Shown: piece after piece, positions 39,227 to 46,825 of the stretch
Numbering within the stretch: the stretch's first letter is position 1
Layout: each line of letters starts with the position of its first letter
Source of the DNA: Isoptericola halotolerans
Lineage (GTDB): Bacteria; Actinomycetota; Actinomycetes; Actinomycetales; Cellulomonadaceae
NCBI RefSeq assembly: GCF_003003075.1
Contig: NZ_PVTX01000002.1
Coordinates: 372,001 to 436,000 of the forward strand
DNA length: 64,000 bases
Reading direction: 5' to 3'
Made by a program: the position numbers and the translations under genes
The notes under the pieces: model-generated
Told to the model about the DNA's origin: nothing
What the model saw: the letters and a program-made list of their open reading frames with translations, nothing else
Databases searched by the model: none

Positions 39227-40699
39227 TCAGTGCGCGGGCGCGGGCTGCGGGGCCTCCGACTTGCGCAGGCGCGTGGCCAGGACGAGCGCCCCGACGATGA
39301 CGACGGCCGCCACCGTGAAGGCGAGCTGTGCACCACCCGCGGTGGCCTCCGCCTCCGTGGCGCCGGCGTCGAGCAGCGTCACCTTGCGCAGCGTCAGCAG
39401 CGCGACGAACATCGCGGTGCCCGCGGCGCCCGCGAGCTGCTGGACCGTCGTGATCGCGGCGGAACCGTGCGAGTAGAGACCGGGCCGGAGGCCGCCGAGC
39501 GCCGAGGTGAAGGTCGGCGTGAAGATGAACGCCAGACCCAGGCTCAGCACGAGGTGCCCCACGACGACCAGCCACAGCGGCGACGTCGGCGACAACGACG
39601 CGAAGAGGAGCATCGCGACGCCGACGGCGGCCACCCCGGGGATGGCCAGGGGCCGCGGGCCGACGCGGTCGTAGAGGCGGCCGACCACCGGGCCGAGCAG
39701 GCCCATCAGGAGTCCTCCGGGCAGCATGAGCAGGCCGGCGGTCAGCGCGTCCAGACCCATCCCGCGCTGGAGCACGAGCGGCAGGCCGATGATCATGCCG
39801 AACATCGCGATCATGCTCACCGCCATGACCGACAGGCCGACGGAGAAGCCCGGGGCGCGGAACACCCGCAGGTCGAGCAGCGCGGAGTCGGTGCGCTGCA
39901 GCACGAGCTGGCGCCACACGAACAGCCCCAGGAACACCGCGCCCGCCACGAGCGGGACGGCCGGGGAGAGCGGGAGGTCGTGCTGCGCGGCCTCGCCGAG
40001 GGCCGAGAGTCCGTACACCAGGCCGCCGAACGCCACCGCCGCGAGGAGCAGGGACAGCGGGTCGAGGCGGGTGCGCGCGCGGTCGGCGACGTCCCGGACG
40101 AGCAGGGACCCGAGGAGCAGCGACACGGCCGCGATCGGCAGCACGACCCAGAAGACCTCACGCCAGCCCAGAGCGGTGACGACGCCGCCCGAGACGGTCG
40201 GGCCGAGCGCCGGGGCGACCGCGATCACCAGCGACACGTTGCCCATGACGCGCCCGCGGCGGTGCGGGGGCACGGTGCTCATGACGGTGGTCATGAGCAG
40301 CGGCATCATGATCGCCGTGCCCGACGCCTGGACCACCCGGGCGGCGACGAGCAGGCCGAAGACCGGCGCGATCGCCGCGAGGAACGTGCCCGTCGTGAAG
40401 AGGGACATCGCGAGGATGAAGGCGCCGCGCGTGCCGAGCCGCTGCAGGAGCCAGCCCGTGGACGGGATGACCACGGCCATGGTCAGCAGGAACCCCGTGG
40501 TCAGCCACTGCCCGGACGACTCCGGGATGTCGAACTCCTCCATGACCGCCGGCAGGGCGACGCCCATGGTGGTCTCGTTGAGGATCACGACGAACGCGGA
40601 GACCAGGAGCAGGGCGATGACGCGCACGTGCTCACGAGGCAGGCGGTCGCCGTCCGTCGGGGTGGGACCGGGCGGAGCCTCGGTGGTGCGTACAGACAT
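39227..40699 (-). CDS. MDR family MFS transporter (DHA2 type)
   Basis: 490-residue drug:proton antiporter-like protein with 14 predicted helices. Motifs include LNETTMGVALPAVMEEF, TGFLLTMAVVIPSTGWLLQR and the motif A region RLGTRGAF. ATG 40699 (MSVRTTEAPPG) has GGAGGGG seven bases before. Closest type is EmrB/DHA2 multidrug exporters; substrate unknown. Confidence 0.9.
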   Translation of the reverse strand: MSVRTTEAPPGPTPTDGDRLPREHVRVIALLLVSAFVVILNETTMGVALPAVMEEFDIPESSGQWLTTGFLLTMAVVIPSTGWLLQRLGTRGAFILAMSLFTTGTFLAAIAPVFGLLVAARVVQASGTAIMMPLLMTTVMSTVPPHRRGRVMGNVSLVIAVAPALGPTVSGGVVTALGWREVFWVVLPIAAVSLLLGSLLVRDVADRARTRLDPLSLLLAAVAFGGLVYGLSALGEAAQHDLPLSPAVPLVAGAVFLGLFVWRQLVLQRTDSALLDLRVFRAPGFSVGLSVMAVSMIAMFGMIIGLPLVLQRGMGLDALTAGLLMLPGGLLMGLLGPVVGRLYDRVGPRPLAIPGVAAVGVAMLLFASLSPTSPLWLVVVGHLVLSLGLAFIFTPTFTSALGGLRPGLYSHGSAAITTVQQLAGAAGTAMFVALLTLRKVTLLDAGATEAEATAGGAQLAFTVAAVVIVGALVLATRLRKSEAPQPAPAH

Positions 40700-40876
40700 G
40701 TGTCCCCTCCGGTTCGTCGATGCCTTCCGACCGCGGGCGACGCTGCGCACGGACTGACCCGTCAACTCAAGTCGTCACCAGGGTGCGGTATTCCCCCGCG
40801 GGGGGTCGACCTGATTTCGTCGCCGGACTCATCGGAGGGGCCGACGGGTCCCGTCAGGAAGCGTCGTCAGCCGCCG

Positions 40877-43000
40877 TCAGGAGGCGCCGTCGGAGCCGGG
40901 CGTGTTGCGCACCACCAGCAGGCAGGTGTCGTCCTCGCGCGTGCCGTCCGCGCACACCTCGACGATCGCGTCACGGATGCCGGCCGCGTCCATCCCCTGC
41001 TCGATCTCCCCGGCGCAGGTGGCCAGGTTCTCCAGCTGGGCGCGCAGCGGGCGGTCCCGCCGCTCGACCAGCCCGTCCGTGAACAGCACGAGGACGTCGC
41101 CGGGGTGCAGGACGGCCTCGGCCTGCGGCACCTCCTCGTGGATGGTCGAGACGCCGATGGGCGTGGTGAGGGCGCCGTCCAGGTGCTCGACGGTCCCGTC
41201 GACCCGCAGCAGCAGCGGAGCCGGATGCCCCGACCGCGTGTAGGTGATCCGCCGCGAGCCGTGCTCGTCGGGCAGGTCGACCAGCGCGAACACGCACGTC
41301 GCGATGTCCGCCATCCCCAGACCCCGGACCAGCTCGTCCATCCCGGAGACCACCTCGGCGGGCGACCGGCCGGACCACGCCTCGCTGCGGATCACCGAGC
41401 GCAGCTGACCCATGGACGCGGCCGCCCGGACGTCGTGGCCGACGACGTCGCCGACCGTGACGGCGACGCGCCCGGTGGGCAGCGGCACGACGTCGTACCA
41501 GTCGCCGCCGACGTCCGCGCCGTCGGACGCCGGGTCGTACAGCGTGGCGCAGTCCAGCCCCGGTGCGGCGACGATCTCGGGCAGCAGGCTCCGCTGCAGC
41601 GTCAGCGCCGCCTCGTGCTCCCGGTGGTACAGGCGGGCGTTGTCGAGCGCGAGCCCGGCGCGGGCACCCAGCGCCACGATGTCGTGGAGGTCGTCGCCGG
41701 AGAAGGCGTCCTCGTCCTCGCTGACCACGACCAGGACGCCGGTGTGGCGGTCCCGGCCGCGCAGCGGGACGACGAGGGCGCTGCCGAGGCCCAGCCGTTC
41801 CAGCGCGGCCAGCTCCTCCGGCGTTGTGCGGCTCGGCAAGGTGTCGACCTGGACCGGGAACGGTGCCGGCACCTGGCTGTGGTGCGCCGACAGCACGTGC
41901 AGGACGGAGGGTGACTCGCGGACCCAGCGGTGCGAGCGCTCGAGCACCGCGATGTCCGCCGCACGCTCCGGGTCGCGCGCCGCGCCGTGCACGAGCCGTG
42001 GCTCGCCCGTGTCGTCCACGACCACGACGGCGCACCAGGTCCCGAAGTGCGGGGCGACCAGCTCGGGCAGGAGAGCGGCGCCGGAGTCCTCGTCGAAGAG
42101 GTCGACGAGCGCCTGCGTGATCGTGGCGAGCAGGCTGAGCCGCTGGTTCTCGCGGTTGACCTCGTCGAGCTCGAGCACGTGCCGGCGCTCGGCGTGGATG
42201 CGTTCGGTCACGTCGGCCTGGATGCCGACGTGATGGGTGATCCGCCCCTGCTCGTCGTGCACCGGGGAGACCACCACCTGGTTCCAGAACGGTGTGCCGT
42301 CCTTGCGGTGGTTGAGCAGGGTCTCGCCGACGGCCTCGCCCGCCTCGATCGCTGCGCGGATGCGCGCCACGGCACCGGGGTCGGTGCCGGGACCCTGCAG
42401 GAACCGGCAGTTGCGGCCGAGGACCTCCTCCGCCGTGTAGCCCGTCACCTCGCAGAACGCGGGGTTCACCCAGATCAGCGGGTCGTCCGGCAGGGTCGGG
42501 TCCGAGATGGTGAAGCTCAGGTGGCTCGCGACGGCGGCCCGCATCTGGAGCCCGTCCAACGAGTTGTCGCGGTCCGAGGGCTCGTCGAGCCCGGCGATCG
42601 GCAGCAGCACGAGGAGCGCGCGGTCCGCGAGGTGGTCCGGTGCGCCGACGAGGGGCAGCCCCACCGCCCACGAGACGCCGTCCTGGCCACGGCGGGTCGA
42701 GCGGACGGCGATCCCGCGACCCTCACGCAGCGCGGCGAAGATCGCCTCCGGGGTGCTCTGCGGCGTCTCGAACGCAGGGATGATGCCCGCGGCCGTGCAC
42801 CACGAGCCGAACGACGACGGGATGCCCATGCCGCCGGCCAGGCGCGAAGCGACCCGGTTGGCGTCCACCACCATCTGGCTCGCCGTGTCCAGGAGCAGCA
42901 CCGCGCCACCGGTGGCGGCCTGCACGGGGTCGACGAGATCGGGCAGCACCATCGTGCTGGGTGTCGTGCCGGCCGGCGACGACGTCGCGTGCTGCGTCAT
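40877..43000 (-). CDS. PAS-LOV-GAF-PP2C (SpoIIE-type) protein phosphatase, predicted blue-light sensor
   Basis: 707-residue cytoplasmic signalling protein. An N-terminal PAS-like domain (about 25-140) is followed by a LOV domain (about 163-268) with the flavin-binding signature GRNCRFLQG. Cys198 is the residue that forms the photo-adduct, and LLNHRKDGTPFWN and HHVGIQADVTER are also typical. A short coiled coil (275-300) leads to a GAF domain (about 300-455). The C-terminal PP2C/SpoIIE phosphatase (475-700) has its metal-binding aspartates: VGGDWYD, GDVVGHD, FTDGLVE, REDDTCL. Such phosphatases usually dephosphorylate anti-sigma antagonists (STAS proteins), so light could control a stress sigma factor (inference). 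No partner is encoded nearby. ATG 43000 chosen (MTQHATSS). Confidence 0.92.
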   Translation of the reverse strand: MTQHATSSPAGTTPSTMVLPDLVDPVQAATGGAVLLLDTASQMVVDANRVASRLAGGMGIPSSFGSWCTAAGIIPAFETPQSTPEAIFAALREGRGIAVRSTRRGQDGVSWAVGLPLVGAPDHLADRALLVLLPIAGLDEPSDRDNSLDGLQMRAAVASHLSFTISDPTLPDDPLIWVNPAFCEVTGYTAEEVLGRNCRFLQGPGTDPGAVARIRAAIEAGEAVGETLLNHRKDGTPFWNQVVVSPVHDEQGRITHHVGIQADVTERIHAERRHVLELDEVNRENQRLSLLATITQALVDLFDEDSGAALLPELVAPHFGTWCAVVVVDDTGEPRLVHGAARDPERAADIAVLERSHRWVRESPSVLHVLSAHHSQVPAPFPVQVDTLPSRTTPEELAALERLGLGSALVVPLRGRDRHTGVLVVVSEDEDAFSGDDLHDIVALGARAGLALDNARLYHREHEAALTLQRSLLPEIVAAPGLDCATLYDPASDGADVGGDWYDVVPLPTGRVAVTVGDVVGHDVRAAASMGQLRSVIRSEAWSGRSPAEVVSGMDELVRGLGMADIATCVFALVDLPDEHGSRRITYTRSGHPAPLLLRVDGTVEHLDGALTTPIGVSTIHEEVPQAEAVLHPGDVLVLFTDGLVERRDRPLRAQLENLATCAGEIEQGMDAAGIRDAIVEVCADGTREDDTCLLVVRNTPGSDGAS

Positions 43001-43119
43001 CGGGTACCTCTCGTCCTGAAGCACCGGCGGCCGTCTGCTCGACCGTCCGGACGGCTATATCTTGCGTCGCGCGCGTCCACCTGTCCACGTGCGCGCCGTC
43101 ACGCCTCGCGGCGTGGACC

Positions 43120-44454
43120 TCACCGCGCCGCCGGGGAGCGGGGGAGGTCGACCTCGGCGGGGTGGCGCGCGCCGCGGAACCACATCAGCGCCGCGACGGC
43201 GAGGTAGGCCAGCGCCAGGAGGACGAACAGCCCCCGCGACCAGCCGTCGTCGGGCACCGCGAACGCGGCGAGGACGGCGGCGCCGACGAACGCCGCGTTG
43301 TAGAGCACGTCGTAGAACGCGAACGCGCGGCCCCGGTAGTCGTCGTGCGTGTCGCGCTGGACGATGGTGTCGACGGCGATCTTGGCGCTCTGCGCGGCGA
43401 GCCCCAGCAGGCCCGCACCGACGAGGACCACGGTGCGCGACGGCGTCGTGGCCAGCAGAAGCTGCGAGGCCGCCGCGAGCAGCAGCATGCACACGATCCA
43501 GCCCTGCGGACCCGTGCGGCGGGACAGCACCGGGGTGATGAGGACCGCGCAGGCGCCGCCGACGCCCGTCATCGCGATGACGAGGGCGAAGTTCGCCAGG
43601 CCGGCCGACGTGTCGCCCGGCTCGGCCAGCAGATTGCGCGAGATGAGGATCGCCGCGATGAACACGACGCCGTAGAGGAACCGGTGCGCGGCCATGACGA
43701 GCAGGCCCTGCCCGGGCGTCCGTCGGGCGACGAGGTACCGGGCGCCGTCGACCAGGCCGCGGGCGACCGCGGCGATCTCCGCCCCGAGGCGCCCGCGGAC
43801 CGGGTGCTCGGGACCGAGCTGGTCGCGGCCCAGGCGCAGCGCCAGCAGGCCGGCCACACCGAAGACGACGGACGCGCAGACGAGCGCCGCGGCGTCGTGC
43901 ATCCGGCCGGGCGCGAGGCCGAGCCCCAGGAGGAAGCCGACGCCCCCGCCGAGGAACACCGCTCCGGCGCCCAGCGTGGGCGTCAGCGAGTTCGCGGTGA
44001 GGAGCAGGGGTCCGTCGACGACGCGGGGGAGTCCCGCGCTCAGCGCAGCGAGCAGGAACCGGTTGACGCTCAGGGCGGTCAGCCCCAGGACGATCACGAC
44101 GGCCTCGCCCGCGCCCGACAGGCCTCCGGTCAGCATCACGGCCGCCATCGCGCCCGTGAGGACCAACCGCACCAGGTTGCCGACGGCGAGCACCTGCCGG
44201 CGGCGCCACCGGTCCAGCAGCACGCCGGCGAACGGGCCGACGAGCGTGAACGGGGCCAGCATGATCGCGAACGCGCCCGCGACGCCCGCCGCCGTCCCGG
44301 CCCGCTCCGGGGAGAAGAACAGCAGCGACGCCAGACCCACCTGGAACATGCCGTCACCGGCCTGGGAGACCAGGCGCACAGCGAAGAGCCGCCGGAAGCC
44401 CGACAGGCGCAGCAGAGCGCGCAGGTCCTGCCAGGTCTCGCTGAGGGCGCCCAC
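43120..44454 (-). CDS. MFS transporter (MFS_3/enterobactin-exporter type)
   Basis: 444-residue transporter with 12 predicted helices; opens GFRRLFAVRLVSQAGDGMFQ and has motif A LLDRWRRRQVL (about 79-89). GTG 44454 with AAAGG nine bases upstream. Substrate unknown. A 20-nt periodic palindromic array lies just upstream. Confidence 0.88.
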   Translation of the reverse strand: MGALSETWQDLRALLRLSGFRRLFAVRLVSQAGDGMFQVGLASLLFFSPERAGTAAGVAGAFAIMLAPFTLVGPFAGVLLDRWRRRQVLAVGNLVRLVLTGAMAAVMLTGGLSGAGEAVVIVLGLTALSVNRFLLAALSAGLPRVVDGPLLLTANSLTPTLGAGAVFLGGGVGFLLGLGLAPGRMHDAAALVCASVVFGVAGLLALRLGRDQLGPEHPVRGRLGAEIAAVARGLVDGARYLVARRTPGQGLLVMAAHRFLYGVVFIAAILISRNLLAEPGDTSAGLANFALVIAMTGVGGACAVLITPVLSRRTGPQGWIVCMLLLAAASQLLLATTPSRTVVLVGAGLLGLAAQSAKIAVDTIVQRDTHDDYRGRAFAFYDVLYNAAFVGAAVLAAFAVPDDGWSRGLFVLLALAYLAVAALMWFRGARHPAEVDLPRSPAAR

Positions 44455-44743
44455 GCAGGCCAGCCTTTCACGTCGGTCCTGCGGAGGATGGAGCGCTCGG
44501 CGACGTCGGTCCCGTCGCCCAGGGACGAGGCGCGAGGTAGCGCGGCGTCGGCCGAGGTAGCGCGAGGGGCGCCGAGGTAGTGCGGGACGCGCCGAGGTAG
44601 TGCGGGACGCGCCGAGGTAGTACTACCTCGGCGCGTCGTCCACTACCTCGGCGTGCGAGCTACTACCTCGCGCCGGGCTCGCTCCAGGTCAGCGCTCCAC
44701 CTGGATGGTCGCGATCGTCCTGCGCTCGCAGGCTCGCTACGGA
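44455..44743. other. Intergenic region between ino1 and an MFS gene
   Basis: 289 bases without a gene. The left part holds the MFS ribosome-binding site, 44533-44670 is a periodic palindromic array, and 44700-44743 shows nothing recognisable. The array follows the ino1 stop and so may also end ino1 transcription. Confidence 0.7.
44533..44670. repeat. 20-nt periodic palindromic array of CGAGGTAG units
   Basis: Eight copies of CGAGGTAG. Five are direct, starting at 44533, 44553, 44573, 44593 and 44613. Three are inverted (CTACCTCG), at 44623, 44643 and 44663. The spacing is exactly 20 bases within each set. The central pair forms a 32-base perfect palindrome at 44606-44637. Spacers of about 12 bases vary at the edges and repeat (TGCGGGACGCGC) near the centre. 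Confidence 0.9.
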
Positions 44744-45835
44744 CTATCGCTCCACGTCACCGCGGATGAAGGCCTCCAGGTGCCGGCGGCCCTCGGTGTC
44801 CTCCATCTGCACGGGCGGGGACTTCATGAAGTACGTCGACGCCGACAGGATCGGCCCGCCGGTGCCGCGGTCCTTCGCGATCTTCGCGGCGCGGATGGCG
44901 TCGATGATGATGCCGGCCGAGTTGGGGGAGTCCCACACCTCGAGCTTGTACTCGAGGCTGATCGGGGCCTCGCCGAACGCGCGACCCTCGAGGCGGACGT
45001 ACGCCCACTTGCGGTCGTCGAGCCAGGCCACGTAGTCCGACGGCCCGATGTGGACGTTGCGGTCCTCCGTCTTGCCACCGAGCGCGCCGGTGAGGTTGGA
45101 GGTCACGGCCTGGGTCTTCGAGACCTTCTTCGACTCGAGCCGGTCGCGCTGCAGCATGTTCTTGAAGTCCATGTTGCCGCCGACGTTGAGCTGGTACGTA
45201 CGGTCCAGCACCACGCCGCGGTCCTCGAAGAGCTTCGCGAGCACGCGGTGCGTGATCGTCGCGCCGACCTGGGACTTGATGTCGTCACCGACGATCGGCA
45301 CGCCGGCGTCCTCGAACTTCTTCGCCCAGACGGGGTCGGAGGCGATGAACACGGGCAGGGCGTTGACGAACGCGACGCCCGCGTCGATGGCGCACTGGGC
45401 GTAGAACTTGTCGGCCTCCTCGGAGCCCACCGGGAGGTAGGAGACGAGGACGTCCACGCGGGCGTCCTTGAGCGCCTGCACGACGTCGACGGCCTCACGG
45501 TCGGACTCGTCGATCGTCGCGGCGTAGTAGTCGCCGAGGCCGTCGAGCGTCGGACCGCGCTGGACCATGACGCCCGTGGGCGCCACGTCCGCGATCTTGA
45601 TGGTGTTGTTCTCCGAGGCGTGGATCGCCTCGGCCAGGTCGAAGCCGACCTTCTTCGCGTCGACGTCGAACGCCGCCACGAACTCGAGGTCGCGCACGTG
45701 GTATTCACCGAACTGCACGTGCATGAGACCCGGGACGGTGTCGGACGGGTCGGCGTCGCGGTAGTAGTGCACACCCTGGACCAGGGACGATGCACAGTTT
45801 CCGACGCCGACGATGGCAACGCGGACGGAGGTCAT
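44744..45835 (-). CDS. ino1: Inositol-3-phosphate synthase
   Basis: 363-residue NAD-dependent enzyme converting glucose 6-phosphate to 1L-myo-inositol 1-phosphate, the first step to phosphatidylinositol, mannosides and mycothiol in actinobacteria. NAD motif [12 protein letters not shown] (10-21), [10 protein letters not shown], and the catalytic region [20 protein letters not shown] (about 218-237). Start overlaps the stop of the padR gene (ATGA), so it is co-translated with its likely regulator. Mycobacteria have the same pair (Rv0046c-Rv0047c). Confidence 0.95.
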   Translation of the reverse strand: MTSVRVAIVGVGNCASSLVQGVHYYRDADPSDTVPGLMHVQFGEYHVRDLEFVAAFDVDAKKVGFDLAEAIHASENNTIKIADVAPTGVMVQRGPTLDGLGDYYAATIDESDREAVDVVQALKDARVDVLVSYLPVGSEEADKFYAQCAIDAGVAFVNALPVFIASDPVWAKKFEDAGVPIVGDDIKSQVGATITHRVLAKLFEDRGVVLDRTYQLNVGGNMDFKNMLQRDRLESKKVSKTQAVTSNLTGALGGKTEDRNVHIGPSDYVAWLDDRKWAYVRLEGRAFGEAPISLEYKLEVWDSPNSAGIIIDAIRAAKIAKDRGTGGPILSASTYFMKSPPVQMEDTEGRRHLEAFIRGDVER

Positions 45836-46509
45836 CCTCGCTCCTTGTTTCTCGTGGCCGGGACGTCGTGCGTCCCGGCGGTCTTGTCGCGGCTGCTCGC
45901 GCGGTCGCGCTCGGTGGTGATGAGCCCGTCGAGCCAGCGCACCTCGCGCTCGACCTGCTCCAGCCCGTGCCGTTGCAGCTCGAGCGTGTACTCGTCGAGC
46001 CGTTCACGGGTCCGGGCTGCGGACTCCCGGACCGCCTCCAAGCGCTCGGTCAGCCGGGTGCGCCGGCCCTCGAGGATGCGGAGGCGGGTCTCGGCGTCCG
46101 TCTGCGCGAACAGCGCGAACCGGACGTCGAAGCTCTCGTCCTCCCAGGCCGCGGGGCCCGCGGAGGAGAGAGTGGTCTGGAGGTGCTCCTTGCCGTCGGC
46201 AGTGAGCCGGTACACGATACGCCCGCGGCGCCCCGTCAACGGCTTCGTGCCCGACGGCGTCCGCCCGGTGGCGCTCGACGCGCCGGCCCGTGCGGCGGCC
46301 CGGGGGAGGGCCTCGGGGTCCGGGTCGACGGTCTCGATGAGGCCCCGCGCCACCAGCGACTTCAGCGCCGGGTAGAGGGTGCCGTACGAGAACGCCCGGA
46401 AGGACCCCAGGAGCAGGTTGAGGCGCTTGCGCAGCTCGTAGCCGTGCAGCGGTGCGGAGCTGAGCAGGCCGAGGATGGCCGTCTCGAGGACGTTCGAGCG
46501 ACTGCGCAC
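45832..46509 (-). CDS. PadR family transcriptional regulator
   Basis: 225-residue regulator: an N-terminal winged helix (residues about 8-100, [37 protein letters not shown]), with a 25-residue insertion in the wing region, and a C-terminal helical dimer domain. GTG 46509 ([11 protein letters not shown]) has AAGGAGG eight bases upstream; a GTG at 46539 lacks one. A 17-base palindrome 55 bases upstream is a likely operator. Probably controls itself and ino1. Confidence 0.92.
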   Translation of the reverse strand: MRSRSNVLETAILGLLSSAPLHGYELRKRLNLLLGSFRAFSYGTLYPALKSLVARGLIETVDPDPEALPRAAARAGASSATGRTPSGTKPLTGRRGRIVYRLTADGKEHLQTTLSSAGPAAWEDESFDVRFALFAQTDAETRLRILEGRRTRLTERLEAVRESAARTRERLDEYTLELQRHGLEQVEREVRWLDGLITTERDRASSRDKTAGTHDVPATRNKERG

Positions 46510-46825
46510 CCGGCTGCCCTCCTTCGCTCCGTGCTGCACGTGCCGGTCATGTCTGATGACTCGTTGTATCGAGTCGATACATCGTCAGGATAGGACCTGC
46601 CGACCGGTGCGAGCAACGGGACGCGCCCGTCCGCCGTCGGGCCACGAGTTGTGAAGGCCCGGTGGAGCGGCCTGTGAGGGTCTGGGGACGGTCGGCGTGG
46701 AACCGCGTCAGGGCCGGGCGAGCCTGGACAGTCACGCGGGTCGATCCCCTAGTGTTCCCTGTGGTTCCTCGTGCCCGCAGGGGGCGGGACTCCTCCGAGG
46801 ACCTCCGCAATCGAAAGGCTGGGAC
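46510..46825. promoter_or_regulatory. padR-ponA divergent promoter region
   Basis: 316 bases without a gene between the divergent padR and ponA genes. It holds the padR operator at 46565-46581. The ponA side (46600-46825) has AAAGG before the start; no other conserved element is clear. Confidence 0.55.
46565..46581. promoter_or_regulatory. Likely PadR operator
   Basis: TGTATCGAGTCGATACA, a perfect 17-base palindrome with a one-base centre. It has the TGTATC...GATACA-type ends seen in PadR-family operators, and lies 55 bases before the padR start. Confidence 0.7.

Noticed and set aside
44533-44670. CRISPR array
   Set aside because: Units are only 8 bases, spacers about 12 bases and partly repeated, and orientation flips in the middle. 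No cas genes are present.
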